Positions 45,629 to 54,824 of a DNA stretch of 64,000 nt are shown here, piece by piece (position 1 is the first letter of the stretch; the number at the start of each line of letters is the position of its first letter). The position numbers and the translations under genes are program-made. Below the pieces are notes generated by a model. The model made no database searches. It saw only the letters and a list, made by a program, of their open reading frames with translations, and was not told where the DNA came from. Source of the DNA: Kiloniella litopenaei (GTDB taxonomy: Bacteria > Pseudomonadota > Alphaproteobacteria > Kiloniellales > Kiloniellaceae); NCBI RefSeq assembly GCF_000982415.1, contig NZ_LANI01000004.1, positions 293,973 through 357,972 of the forward strand, given 5' to 3'.

Positions 45629-45934
45629 ATGCAAGTTCGTATTTATCAGCCGCCGAAAAATGCAATGCAGTCTGGTCGTGCAAACACCAAACGCTGGCTT
45701 GTTGAATATGAACCAGACGCAGCGCGCGAGATTGAACCGCTTATGGGCTGGACATCTTCTCGTGATACGCGCGGACAGCTTCGCATGTGGTTCGACAGTA
45801 AAGAAGAAGCGATCGCATATGCACAACGTCAAGGTGTTATGTACAGCGTTGAAGAGCCAAAGGAACGGAAATTAAAGCCCAAAGGATACGGCGATAATTT
45901 CAGTAACACACGCCTCGGCCGCTGGACACATTAA
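45629..45934 (+). CDS. ETC complex I subunit, NDUFS4-like
   Basis: A 101-residue homologue of the NDUFS4 (18 kDa/AQDQ) accessory subunit of complex I, found in Alphaproteobacteria and mitochondria. The family core is visible: VRIYQPPKNAMQSGRANTKR, WLVEYEPDAAREIEPLMGW and WFDSKEEAIAYAQRQG, with a C-terminal KGYGDNFSNTRLGRWTH. It sits between tRNA-Pro and tRNA-Arg with no terminator between them. ATG 45629 follows AGAGG. Confidence 0.93.
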   Translation: MQVRIYQPPKNAMQSGRANTKRWLVEYEPDAAREIEPLMGWTSSRDTRGQLRMWFDSKEEAIAYAQRQGVMYSVEEPKERKLKPKGYGDNFSNTRLGRWTH

Positions 45935-45954
45935 TCACCTGACAAAAGAATAAA

Positions 45955-46031
45955 GCGTCCGTAGCTCAGCTGGATAGAGCAACTGACTTCTAATCAGTAG
46001 GTCGCAGGTTCGAATCCTGCCGGACGCGCCA
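45955..46031 (+). tRNA. tRNA-Arg (anticodon TCT)
   Basis: A 77-nt cloverleaf with acceptor stem GCGTCCG/CGGACGC, anticodon loop CTTCTAA giving TCT, and an encoded CCA. It starts 20 bases after the NDUFS4-like stop codon, too close for its own promoter, so it is probably cut from the mRNA's 3' end. A strong terminator follows. Confidence 0.97.
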
Positions 46032-46037
46032 TGTATC

Positions 46038-46070
46038 AAAGGCCTTAGCATTATTGCTAAGGCCTTTTTT
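46038..46070 (+). terminator. Intrinsic terminator after tRNA-Arg
   Basis: A 13-bp stem, AAAGGCCTTAGCA (46038-46050) with TGCTAAGGCCTTT, closes a four-base loop and ends in TTTTTT at 46070. Confidence 0.93.
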
Positions 46071-46082
46071 ATGAATAGGTGA

Positions 46083-46542
46083 TCAGTCCCCTGACCATTC
46101 AGGATCGTAAGCCACTAACTCCACTGTGTTTCCATCCGGGTCGCGGGTGAAAATTCCGCGCCATCCAATCCAGTCGAACAATTGGACTCTGTAATTCTGG
46201 CCGATCTGGTCGTACCAGTCCATTACGGCCTGTTGTTCTTCATATGGTAATGACAGGGCAATATGATGTAGCGATGATCCGGCGCCGGTTTGGGGCAATT
46301 GGTGTTCATTGGTGTTCATTGGTGTTTGTTACGGCGATTTCGTCAGGACGAAATAGGGCGAGTACACTGGTGTGACCCCCAAACCCTTCTGCAATCTTGA
46401 AAAATGTCACCCGGTCATCAACGTCTCCGGCGAGGTGTTCTAAGCCAATGACTTCTTCGTAAAACTTTGTCATCGCTTTCTTGTCGCGACACCGGATCGC
46501 AATTTCACCCAATGCCCGTACCTTAAAGCCTCTTTCTTTCAT
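46083..46542 (-). pseudogene. VOC family (glyoxalase/dioxygenase fold) protein, frameshifted
   Basis: Two overlapping frames together make one VOC protein of about 150 residues. The N-terminal half (ATG 46542 after GAGG) has EIAIRCRDKKAMTKFYEEVIGLE; the C-terminal half has HHIALSLPYEEQQ and RGIFTRDPDGNTVELVAYDP. They part at a 10-base tandem duplication (46301-46320). Deleting one unit joins VTNTNEHQ to LPQTGAG in frame, so the break is a recent slippage event. The second half could be expressed from an ATG in the repeat, but no ribosome site precedes it. Confidence 0.82.
46301..46326. repeat. 10-bp tandem duplication in the VOC gene
   Basis: GGTGTTCATT occurs at 46301-46310 and 46311-46320, followed by a partial GGTGTT (46321-46326). 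The unit is not a multiple of three, so each gain or loss switches the reading frame. Confidence 0.95.
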
Positions 46543-46626
46543 AATCTGCCTCATAAAGGGGTTATTCTGGTTTTAAAAATGGTTGGATACGGACATGGTT
46601 ATTTCTAAGCAATGGCGTGTAGAAAA

Positions 46627-46947
46627 TCACTTCACATGATAGGACGGTTCGCCTTCGGGTGTGCGTTTGTAATTTCTGCCTTTAAGTATTTCAAGTTTGT
46701 CAAATCCTGCCGAGACCAAGTCATCTAGGCTAAAGCCAGCGCGCCTTGCGGCGTCTGTAATCAGGAACAGGCAATCCACATATTCGGTGATATCATCCGG
46801 GCTGTCGATGGCTTCCTGTGCTTCGTCAATCAGGTGACGGAGAGGGCCTATAGGGCCTTTTTCAGTGCCAAAGGTTGCTTCGCTCCAGCTTTGATGTGCC
46901 TGATAAAGTTTCAGGAAGTTATGGGCTGTTTTGTTTGAATTATTCAT
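46627..46947 (-). CDS. DUF550 (dATP/dGTP pyrophosphohydrolase-like) protein
   Basis: A 106-residue MazG-like all-helical protein of the DUF550 family, whose phage member MazZ hydrolyses dATP and dGTP. The family text is present: WSEATFGTEKGPIGPLRHLIDEAQEA, with the metal-binding acidic residues (DEAQEA), then TEYVDCLFLITDAARRAGFS, and a C-terminal GRNYKRTPEGEPSYH. It could cleanse the nucleotide pool. No phage genes lie nearby. Confidence 0.8.
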   Translation of the reverse strand: MNNSNKTAHNFLKLYQAHQSWSEATFGTEKGPIGPLRHLIDEAQEAIDSPDDITEYVDCLFLITDAARRAGFSLDDLVSAGFDKLEILKGRNYKRTPEGEPSYHVK

Positions 46948-47041
46948 TTGTCCGAGTAATTTGGGCGAGAAGTTTCGGTGAGGTGTTTTCAGGAAGAAAT
47001 TAGTATGTAAATTGAAACACCTTTTCTTTTGTAAAAAAATC

Positions 47042-48460
47042 TTAATTAATCAGTTTGTATTCAACACCGTCGAACTTTAGTTTTTTTGTTTTAACCACCA
47101 GAGTTTCCCGAGTGTCACATTCTCCGTCAGTATTTATGTCATCTATAGTGGTTGTAATGTGACTTTTTATTTTCAGATCAAAAAAGCCATTCGATTTTTG
47201 ATCTGACACAATAAAAATATTTTCGGTATCTGTAAATTCACCGGAACAATTTCCATCCCATCGCCCAACAGCGTCGAATACGGGGTATGCATCAAGGACT
47301 TTTTTTAATCCATTATTTGATTTTATAAAGAGTGAGAGGGTTTCACTTGTATATGGGTTGACCCGTGACATCCCTGAATAACGTACCCGAACACCGAACG
47401 CTCGGAGATCTTCGGTCATACGGTATGGTGCCGTATCTATACTAATCTCTTTAAGCTCGATAGCATCTGAAACCCATTGGTTTGTTTTGCTACTTTCAAA
47501 GTATTTATGTGTTATTTCGCCTGTTTGATGGTTGGCAAGAACAATGTGACTGTTGAGGTCAAAATACTGCTCTCCTTCATCTACAATTTCAGGGATAATT
47601 ACTATAGCTTCGTTTGGGTTTTTAGGATTGGTCTTTAACGCAATTAAATTATTTTTGACCGATGACGGGGCGATATCTAATGCATTTATAACGGATGAAA
47701 TCAAAGTGTCGTCACGCAGCTTGGTTGAATTTGCTGTATGGATAGTGTCGCCATGTTTAATGGCAAGCTCATTTGCAAACAAATCATATGCTATGTGCAT
47801 TTTGTCATTGTTGAGGGCGTGCACGGAATCTTTATCAAATCCAGGGCTAACGTTTTTCGAAATGTGCTTTATCACCGCGAGGTTATGCAGGCTTTCTGAT
47901 TTAATAACACCATTTTCATTGAAATATTCCAATTCACCACAGTACTGGGTCAGATTATCATTACAGGGAAAGTAATGGAATTCGGCTAACTTATATTTTG
48001 TGTACATACCCAATTCTTCGGTGACTAAACCGCCCAAATCCTCTTCGTTTTCAAGAAAATACGCTGTTCCCTCATCCTGAAACACACTTATGGGAAAAGC
48101 CTTGTAATATTCGTAAAAGAAGATTGAATTCTTTTTTTGGTAAGCCAACTTTTTACTAGCGGACAATCCTATGCTCATATGCTGTTTTACTTGTTCTCGT
48201 ATTGCCTGGTGGAGGAGGGGGGATTTTTCTTTTTCGGGGTGCTGGATTAAATAAAGGTCTGGATACACTTTGGATTGTATGATCGACATATTTTTTAAAA
48301 AAAAATGGTTGCCGCCTACGCCAATGAGGGCCGCGACCAGCAGTACGCAAAGCGTTTGTATTCTAATTTTACCTTTTGAAATCCACACAAAAAGGCGTAC
48401 TCCAAGCAATAGAATGCCAATCAGTAACAAAATCAAAAAGAGAATGAGGATGATTTCCAT
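47042..48460 (-). CDS. Membrane-anchored hypothetical protein (472 residues)
   Basis: Two N-terminal helices (about residues 2-27 and 35-52) precede a large, mostly extracytoplasmic region of roughly 420 residues. The last third contains YRMTEDLRAFGVRVRYSG, RVNPYTSETLSLFIKSNNG and VGRWDGNCSGEFTDTENI, which resembles the C-terminal region of uncharacterised exported proteins seen in other proteobacteria, as far as I recall. Several cysteines (FPCNDN, QYCGE, GNCSG, ECDTR) could form disulfides. AT-rich codon use, no operon partner and no recognised domain suggest an accessory gene. Function unknown. Confidence 0.7.
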   Translation of the reverse strand: MEIILILFLILLLIGILLLGVRLFVWISKGKIRIQTLCVLLVAALIGVGGNHFFLKNMSIIQSKVYPDLYLIQHPEKEKSPLLHQAIREQVKQHMSIGLSASKKLAYQKKNSIFFYEYYKAFPISVFQDEGTAYFLENEEDLGGLVTEELGMYTKYKLAEFHYFPCNDNLTQYCGELEYFNENGVIKSESLHNLAVIKHISKNVSPGFDKDSVHALNNDKMHIAYDLFANELAIKHGDTIHTANSTKLRDDTLISSVINALDIAPSSVKNNLIALKTNPKNPNEAIVIIPEIVDEGEQYFDLNSHIVLANHQTGEITHKYFESSKTNQWVSDAIELKEISIDTAPYRMTEDLRAFGVRVRYSGMSRVNPYTSETLSLFIKSNNGLKKVLDAYPVFDAVGRWDGNCSGEFTDTENIFIVSDQKSNGFFDLKIKSHITTTIDDINTDGECDTRETLVVKTKKLKFDGVEYKLIN

Positions 48461-48693
48461 CAGGCTGTACTACTTTTGTTGTTGGTTTCGTTAAACTTCA
48501 TTTTGTTTGAGGGAAGATCGTTAAAAAGTTAGTGTTTGGGCCATGTTATTCATGTTTTTGCGGCTAATTTGCAAGAAAGGTTTGGAAGTGGAGTTTTGGT
48601 GTCGTGCTTTGGGAAAAAATTATATGTAAATCGACAGTGGTCTTTATAGCACAGAACCTATTATAGGTAATGGTCTTAAAGGGGGGGAGAAGG

Positions 48694-49212
48694 GTGAGTA
48701 TTAAAATAAGGCTGGCGCGGGAAGATGATGCGGAAGAGCTTTGTGGTCTCTTGAATGAAATCATTGAAATCGGCGGCACGACAGCGATGGAAGAAAGTCT
48801 GGACGTTGATCTGTTCAAACATTATTTTTTAACCGGAGACCATTGTATCTGTTGTCATGTCAGTGAGGACGAGGATGGTGCAATTACAGGATTTCAGGTT
48901 CTGGGAAGGCACCCGGAATTACCCGCCGATTGGGCAGATATTGGCACCTTTGCCAGAGTACATCCCCGTGTCTATGGCGTTGGCAAAGCGTTGTTTCCTG
49001 CTAGCTGTGCATATCTCGAGCGCCACGGGTTTTCTACGATTAATGCCACAATTCGCGCTGATAACAGTCGCGGGCTTAGGTATTATGAAAAGATGGGCTT
49101 TACGACCTATAAAACGACTAAATCTGTACCGCTAAGGGATGGTACGTTGGTCGATCGGTTTTCTAAAGCCTATCATTTGAATGGTACAGAAATGGTGAGA
49201 GAAATTAATTAG
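48694..49212 (+). CDS. GNAT family N-acetyltransferase
   Basis: A 172-residue acetyltransferase. The N-terminus IKIRLAREDDAEELCGLL and the acetyl-CoA motif RVYGVGKALFPASCAYL (normally V-x-x-x-x-R/Q-G-x-G-x-A) are clear, followed by the NATIRADNSRGLRYYEKMGF strand-helix. The loop has HPRVYGVG in place of the usual RGxG, a mild deviation. I start at GTG 48694, six bases after GGAG; ATG 48670 is in frame but has no ribosome site. It resembles phosphinothricin-acetyltransferase-type GNATs; the substrate is unknown. Confidence 0.85.
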   Translation: MSIKIRLAREDDAEELCGLLNEIIEIGGTTAMEESLDVDLFKHYFLTGDHCICCHVSEDEDGAITGFQVLGRHPELPADWADIGTFARVHPRVYGVGKALFPASCAYLERHGFSTINATIRADNSRGLRYYEKMGFTTYKTTKSVPLRDGTLVDRFSKAYHLNGTEMVREIN

Positions 49213-49239
49213 CCGGGGATAAGGTTGTGACCCTGTAAT

Positions 49240-51807
49240 TTAAGATTTGAATATGCGATCATTGGGTAGAGTGATCGTTACTTTTGTTCCTTTACCCAAC
49301 TCACTTTCAACCTTGAGCGTACCTTGGTGAAATTCGATAAGTTTTTTGGTGAGTGACAAACCAATCCCCGTTCCCGATGCCTCGGTTGTCTGTGACGTTC
49401 CAATCCTTACAAAGGGTTCTAAGATACGTGGCAAGTCCGCTTGATCCATTCCAATTCCAGAATCTTCTATGATGATATCAAGTCCAGATATGTGCCGTAA
49501 GGTGTCTAGGGAGACCGATCCTCCGTTTGGAGTGAATTTAAAAGCATTGGATAGAATATTAATCAGTATTTGCTTGATTGCTCTTGCATCAGCCCAGAGA
49601 GGAATGTTTTCGATGTTTCCTTTGGTGTATTCTATATTTTTAGCGCTTGCTGATCCTCCTATAATACGGTCTGTCTCCGCGAGAAGAATGGGCAATGACG
49701 TTTTTTCTTCTTCCAGATTATAACTACCGGCTTCGATCTTGGATAAATCAAGGATATCATTGATGATATCCAACAGGTGGCTGCCACTGGTATGAATATC
49801 GGCGATATATTCTTGATATTTGGTATTTTCGATGGGACCAAACAGGCTTTTTTCCATGATTTCAGAATAACCAAGAATGGCATTAAGGGGTGTTCTTAAT
49901 TCGTGGCTCATGTTTGCCAGAAATTCGGTTTTCGAGCGGTTCGCTATATCGGCATTTTCCATCGCCGTTAACATTGCCTGTTTGTTCAGATCGTGCTGGG
50001 TTACGTCCCGAATCAGTATAACAACATGGTCCGGTGTATTTTCCTGCCCCTTAATAAGGGCGCTTCGAGCTTCAAAGGCTTTAGGGATTGATTTAATGCT
50101 CAAGCGATATTCTTTTGATTGAACTTGTCCTGTTGCTGCTGTGATTTTTATAAGCTCTAACCATTCATTTGCCACTTTATTGGGCATAACCTGGGTTAGT
50201 GATTTATGAAGCATGGTTTCTGGTGATGCGTGTAATAAGCTGGTGTCGCCATAGACATTGATTATTTTGCCTTTAAGTGAAAATATCATTCCAAGATCAG
50301 GCATGGCAGCAATGTGTGCTTTAAGGTTCGCCTCACTGGTTTTATGCGCTTCTTTTAGCTGCATCAAATGGGTTACATCTTGTGCTGTTCCTTCGTAGAA
50401 GAGAGTGTTCCCATCATCATCTTTTATGGCCCTGGCGGTTTCGCTGATCCATTTCTCTTCCTGATTATTATATGCCTTTATCTGGGAGACAAAGCCTTCA
50501 ACAAAGCCATTTTCATCTATAAGTCTCATAAACTCTTGGCGACGATCTTTTTCAACATACCAATTATCTTCGTTGTATTGTGCTGTTTTGATAAGCTCTT
50601 CTTCGCTTTGGCAGTTGTTCATCTGTACCAGATAGGGGTTGGCCATTAAAAAATTACCATCGGGCGTTGTCCGATAGAACCCGATACCAGCATTTTCAAC
50701 GGTATCCCGAAAGCTCTGTTCTATTTTGTTAAGCGATGTGGTTCTTGTTTTCACTTCTTCTTCCAACCGACGAGCCGTTCGTATAAGAGCTTTATTCGTA
50801 TTGCGGTAAAAAAGGATGGTAACTGTGACCAGCCCCAAGGACAGGAAAATTGCAAGGAATATTCCCTGTTGGCGCAACCCTTGTATTGGTCCAACAATTT
50901 CTGTGTCCGGTGCGGAAAGGGCGATAACAAATTTTTTGTTATCGATAAAGGCGGTATCCCAGGCAATTAGCTTGCGATAGAGATTGTTTTCTTCTGCGCG
51001 TGTGATTGAAAATCTATATTCATCCTGCCCGCTTTTTTCACCAAGCAGGCGTTGGTCGACCCGCTGGACTTCTGGTTTTCCCTTATGCAGGCCATCATAG
51101 ACGCTTCTGCCAATTATCTCGGTTTCGTGGTCATAAAGTATGACGCCATTCTCGTTGAGCATATATCCGGCACCATGCTGTCCAGATCTTAGCGGTGCGA
51201 CATATTTTTGAGATAAAAGGCCGAGGTCAACAATTGTGGCAAGACTGCCTTGAAAGCCTTCTTGGTTTCTTATCGGTACAAGTATGGCGAAGAATTGCGC
51301 CTTTTCTTCCACATGAAAAGACGGAACAATCAGATTAATTTCCGGTGATCTCAAGGCAATCCAGCTTTGAGATACCCATTCTTGCATAATGTTTTCAAGA
51401 GAAGGGGACCAGTTAAAGTTCTGGATATTTGAGAACTGTTTTGTTTGATTTTTATCATAAAAGTTTACCCCGATAATGGCGGGGTTATAAGCCATAGATT
51501 TGGTTAGATCTTTTTCCAGAGACTCTTTGTCCAAAGGAAAGAAAAGGGCTGAGTTTTTTTCCTCATTTGCTAAATCAAGGGAAAAGCGTTGAATGTTATC
51601 GATTGAATTCTGTAGCGCTCTTTTAGTGATTTGAGTTTGAAGAAGTTGTTGATTATTAAAAGCATTTTCTTGCTGTGTTATTGCGTAATTTTCAAGCTTG
51701 TAGACGGCAGTAATAAAGCCACCAAACAAAAGTACAATTATAGAAAGATACAAAAATGATGTTGCTCGCCCAAAACTATAAAGCGAACTTTGTATACCTG
51801 TACTCAT
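49240..51807 (-). CDS. Multi-domain PAS sensor histidine kinase
   Basis: An 855-residue membrane sensor kinase. A helix at about residues 15-38 and another at 320-340 flank an extracytoplasmic Cache-like sensor domain. Two PAS domains follow (about 365-490 and 500-615), then HisKA with SKTEFLANMSHELRTPLNAI near residue 640 and HATPase_c with IIEDSGIGMDQAD and GTGIGLSLTKKL. The layout resembles PleC/DivJ-type kinases, and the HisKA segment EIMEKSLFGPIENTKYQEY is typical of that group. No response regulator is adjacent. Cognate partner unknown. Confidence 0.9.
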   Translation of the reverse strand: MSTGIQSSLYSFGRATSFLYLSIIVLLFGGFITAVYKLENYAITQQENAFNNQQLLQTQITKRALQNSIDNIQRFSLDLANEEKNSALFFPLDKESLEKDLTKSMAYNPAIIGVNFYDKNQTKQFSNIQNFNWSPSLENIMQEWVSQSWIALRSPEINLIVPSFHVEEKAQFFAILVPIRNQEGFQGSLATIVDLGLLSQKYVAPLRSGQHGAGYMLNENGVILYDHETEIIGRSVYDGLHKGKPEVQRVDQRLLGEKSGQDEYRFSITRAEENNLYRKLIAWDTAFIDNKKFVIALSAPDTEIVGPIQGLRQQGIFLAIFLSLGLVTVTILFYRNTNKALIRTARRLEEEVKTRTTSLNKIEQSFRDTVENAGIGFYRTTPDGNFLMANPYLVQMNNCQSEEELIKTAQYNEDNWYVEKDRRQEFMRLIDENGFVEGFVSQIKAYNNQEEKWISETARAIKDDDGNTLFYEGTAQDVTHLMQLKEAHKTSEANLKAHIAAMPDLGMIFSLKGKIINVYGDTSLLHASPETMLHKSLTQVMPNKVANEWLELIKITAATGQVQSKEYRLSIKSIPKAFEARSALIKGQENTPDHVVILIRDVTQHDLNKQAMLTAMENADIANRSKTEFLANMSHELRTPLNAILGYSEIMEKSLFGPIENTKYQEYIADIHTSGSHLLDIINDILDLSKIEAGSYNLEEEKTSLPILLAETDRIIGGSASAKNIEYTKGNIENIPLWADARAIKQILINILSNAFKFTPNGGSVSLDTLRHISGLDIIIEDSGIGMDQADLPRILEPFVRIGTSQTTEASGTGIGLSLTKKLIEFHQGTLKVESELGKGTKVTITLPNDRIFKS

Positions 51808-51910
51808 GCCTTACTTATCCTGACCTTGTACCAAACGCGAACTAATCTCTTCTTATGCAACGAGAGATTTTTATTCAGTGAGCGGTGTCAGGGTATGCAA
51901 CAGATATTAA

Positions 51911-51933
51911 TTATACCTGAATATCAGGTGTAA
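51911..51933. repeat. Hairpin between the sensor kinase and tdk
   Basis: TTATACCTGA (51911-51920) pairs with TCAGGTGTAA (51924-51933) around a three-base loop, with TTTTT following on the plus strand. For the minus-strand transcript from tdk it lies just after the stop, but the T run is on the wrong side, so its terminator role is doubtful. Confidence 0.45.
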
Positions 51934-51955
51934 TTTTTGGATCTCGTGTACAGAA

Positions 51956-52540
51956 TTATTTTCTTTCAAGAACTTCCAATTTAAAGTGTTTCCGGCAAAC
52001 GGGGACGTAGCGATCATTTCCCCCAATTTCCACTTGTGATCCTTCTTGAATGGGGGTGCCGTTTTCATCTACGCGCATGACCATTGTCGCCTTGCTGCCA
52101 CAATGGCAAATGGTTTTAAGCTCATGCAGTACATCAGCCCAGGCCAAGAGCTGTTGGCTACCTTCGAACAGGTTGCCCTGGAAGTCAGTTCGAAGACCAT
52201 AGGCCAGCACAGGAATATTTAAGTCATCAACGATTTCGCTGATCTGATAAACCTGAGCTTTTGACAGAAACTGTGATTCATCGACAAAAACACAGTTAAC
52301 TTCCCGTTGTTTGATTTCTTCCTTGGTCATCTGCAAAAGATCGTCGTCTTTGCCATAAATCAATGCTTCGGCCTGTAGACCAATTCGTGACGAGATCTTT
52401 CCCTTGCCATAACGGTCATCCAAGGCAGCCGTGAACAACAGGGTTCCCATACCGCGTTCTTGATAGTTATAGCTGGACTGCAAGAGAACGGTGGACTTTC
52501 CTGCGTTCATTGATGAGTAGTAGAAATAAAGCTTGGCCAT
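51956..52540 (-). CDS. tdk: Thymidine kinase (type II)
   Basis: Tdk phosphorylates thymidine to dTMP in the pyrimidine salvage path. The 194-residue protein has the P-loop SSMNAGKST at residues 9-17, the DESQFL motif near 89, and the zinc-binding cysteines of the lasso domain (CHCGSK and VPVCRKHF). It is the last gene of the nucleoside operon, 39 bases after add. Confidence 0.95.
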   Translation of the reverse strand: MAKLYFYYSSMNAGKSTVLLQSSYNYQERGMGTLLFTAALDDRYGKGKISSRIGLQAEALIYGKDDDLLQMTKEEIKQREVNCVFVDESQFLSKAQVYQISEIVDDLNIPVLAYGLRTDFQGNLFEGSQQLLAWADVLHELKTICHCGSKATMVMRVDENGTPIQEGSQVEIGGNDRYVPVCRKHFKLEVLERK

Positions 52541-52579
52541 AGATACGTCAGATACTGAAATTAAGAATGTGCCACATAA

Positions 52580-53545
52580 CTATAGGCGTGCCAGCAGTTT
52601 GTCTATGGTCGCTTGATCTGCAAAGGCATTTTCCAGAGAACACTTTGTGATATCAAGCAGTTCCTGATCGTTCAGCTTAAATTCCCGGGATGCGATGGCG
52701 TATTCATTTCCGATTGAGGTGTGAAAGAATGGCGGATCATCAGAACTCAGGGTTACTTTGCACCCCGCATCGTGCAATTTAAGGAAGGGATGGGCGTTAA
52801 AATCGGGATAAACGCCAAGGGCAATATTACTGCCGGGACATATTTCGAGGGTTATATCTTCATCTATAAGGCGGGCGACAAGATCGGGATCTTCTATTGA
52901 TCTCACGCAATGGCCAATACGTTTAATCGGTAAGTGGTCAAGGGCGGCAATAATACTGTCCGGTCCGGCCATTTCACCTGCGTGCACATTGCAGGCTAGC
53001 CCGGCATCGTGTGCTATGTGAAAAGCCTTGGAAAAATCAGAAGGATGATGGGCATTTTCATCGCCGCCCATGCCAAAACCTACAATATAGGGGTGAGGGG
53101 CTGCAATCGTTTGCTTTGCGACTTCCGTGGCCTGTTCCGGCCCAAGATGGCGCACACAGGTTACGATAATACGTCCGACAATACCAAAATCTCTTTCTGC
53201 ATCGTCTATACCGGCAATGATACCATCCAGATGATCCTGATATCCCATTCCAGCCATAGCAGCGTGATCCGGGGAAGACATGACCTCGACATAAATGGCA
53301 CCTTCGGAAGCGCATTGTTTGAGATATTCGTATGTGACATCCCTGTAATCCAAAGGTGTTTTGATCACGGCAGATGCAAGATCATATGCTTTCAGAAATT
53401 CGAGAAATGTCGTCCAGCGGTAATTTCCTTTGGCATCAAAAAGTCCGTCAGGCAGGTTCATTGAATTACGCTGTGCCAGACGTTTCACCAGGTCCGGAGA
53501 AGCTGTTCCTTCCAGATGGGCATGTAATTCAGCTTTTAGAACCAT
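52580..53545 (-). CDS. add: Adenosine deaminase
   Basis: Adenosine deaminase converts adenosine and deoxyadenosine to (deoxy)inosine. Zinc and catalytic residues are visible: AELHAHLEG near the start, CNVHAGEMAG with the catalytic Glu, IGHCV, and the SSDDPPFF aspartates. I start at ATG 53545 (321 residues), where the conserved text begins; the frame also has a GTG at 53584 with a weak ribosome site. It is within the nucleoside operon, between deoB and tdk. Confidence 0.93.
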   Translation of the reverse strand: MVLKAELHAHLEGTASPDLVKRLAQRNSMNLPDGLFDAKGNYRWTTFLEFLKAYDLASAVIKTPLDYRDVTYEYLKQCASEGAIYVEVMSSPDHAAMAGMGYQDHLDGIIAGIDDAERDFGIVGRIIVTCVRHLGPEQATEVAKQTIAAPHPYIVGFGMGGDENAHHPSDFSKAFHIAHDAGLACNVHAGEMAGPDSIIAALDHLPIKRIGHCVRSIEDPDLVARLIDEDITLEICPGSNIALGVYPDFNAHPFLKLHDAGCKVTLSSDDPPFFHTSIGNEYAIASREFKLNDQELLDITKCSLENAFADQATIDKLLARL

Positions 53546-53602
53546 CTTATATCTCGCTTGTTTTTGTATTTCATTGCTTTTCACGCTTTTAGAAGCCGGA
53601 AA

Positions 53603-54823
53603 TTATAAAAATGATTTTCCCGCCTCTAAAGAGCCGACGTTCAGGAAGGAGGCTACGCTCTGTCCAATATCGGCGAAACAGTCTCGGATGCCGATACTTT
53701 GCGCTTTGATTTTGGGGCCAAAAGCAAGCACGGGTACGTTTTCCCGAGTATGATCGGTGCCCGGCCAGGTTGGATCGCATCCATGATCGGCAGTTATAAC
53801 GACGAGATCGTCTTCTTTTAATGCAGAGATAAGTATCGGAAGTTTTCCGTCGAATTCTTCAAGAGCTGCTGCATAGCCAACCACGTCTCGTCTGTGTCCA
53901 TAAAGACTGTCAAAATCGACGAAATTGGTGAAGGTCAAGGAGCCATTTGGAGCTTCTTTTACCTGCTCCAATGTGCGCTGGAAAAGGTTCTCGTGGCCTG
54001 ATGCTTTAATTACCTGTGTCGGTCCCTGATGGGCATAGATATCTGCTATCTTGCCAATTGCGATCATTTCCCGACCAGCTTCTTTTACTTTATCCAGTAA
54101 GGTAGGTTCCGGAGGTAAGACACTGAGATCACGCCTGTTTCCTGTGCGTTCAAAGGTCTCTGGTGTGTCGCCGATAAAGGGTCGGGCAATAACACGTCCG
54201 ATGTTATAGGGATCAACGAGAACCCGTATTTTTTCACAAAGATCAATAAGCCTGTCGAGGCCAAAGCTTTGTTCATGTGCTGCAATCTGAATAACACTAT
54301 CGGCTGATGTATAGATAATCGGCTTGCCGCTGGTCATATGCTCCAGGCCAAAGCGTGCAATAATCTCGGTGCCGGATGCGTGGCAAAGACCTAGAACTCC
54401 CGGCAGGTCACCAACTTCTATAATGTCATCCAGAAGAGCGTTTTCAAAACAAGGTGTCTCATTTGGAAAGTACCCCCAGTCAAACTTGACGGGAACCCCT
54501 GCAATTTCCCAATGTCCGCTTGGTGTGTCTTTCCCCTTGCTTATTTCACTGGCCGCGCCGTGTAATCCTGTCGCCGCGGTGTTGGGAGAAAAGCCTTTGG
54601 GATATGCACCGGTGCTTTGAAAGGCGGCATGTCCCAGTCCGAGCTTTTCCATATTGGGTAAGCGAAGAGGGCCTTGCCTAATGCCTTTTTTATCCGCCTT
54701 GCCCTGTGCACATTGTTCTGCAATATGTCCCAGGGTGTTGGCACCCGTATCACCAAAATTTTCAGCATCGGGTGCACCACCTATGCCAAATGAATCCATC
54801 AATAATATGAATGCTCTAGACAC
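53603..54823 (-). CDS. deoB: Phosphopentomutase
   Basis: DeoB interconverts (deoxy)ribose 1-phosphate and 5-phosphate. The 406-residue protein begins [18 protein letters not shown], whose Asp binds metal, and later has [21 protein letters not shown] and [15 protein letters not shown] with the second set of metal ligands. It accepts the sugar phosphate from deoA and punA and hands it to deoC. One base separates it from deoA. Confidence 0.97.
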   Translation of the reverse strand: MSRAFILLMDSFGIGGAPDAENFGDTGANTLGHIAEQCAQGKADKKGIRQGPLRLPNMEKLGLGHAAFQSTGAYPKGFSPNTAATGLHGAASEISKGKDTPSGHWEIAGVPVKFDWGYFPNETPCFENALLDDIIEVGDLPGVLGLCHASGTEIIARFGLEHMTSGKPIIYTSADSVIQIAAHEQSFGLDRLIDLCEKIRVLVDPYNIGRVIARPFIGDTPETFERTGNRRDLSVLPPEPTLLDKVKEAGREMIAIGKIADIYAHQGPTQVIKASGHENLFQRTLEQVKEAPNGSLTFTNFVDFDSLYGHRRDVVGYAAALEEFDGKLPILISALKEDDLVVITADHGCDPTWPGTDHTRENVPVLAFGPKIKAQSIGIRDCFADIGQSVASFLNVGSLEAGKSFL

Positions 54824-54824
54824 T

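Noticed and set aside
46627..46947. Prophage remnant around the DUF550 gene
   Set aside because: No integrase, terminase, portal or tail gene, and no attachment repeat, is visible within several kilobases.
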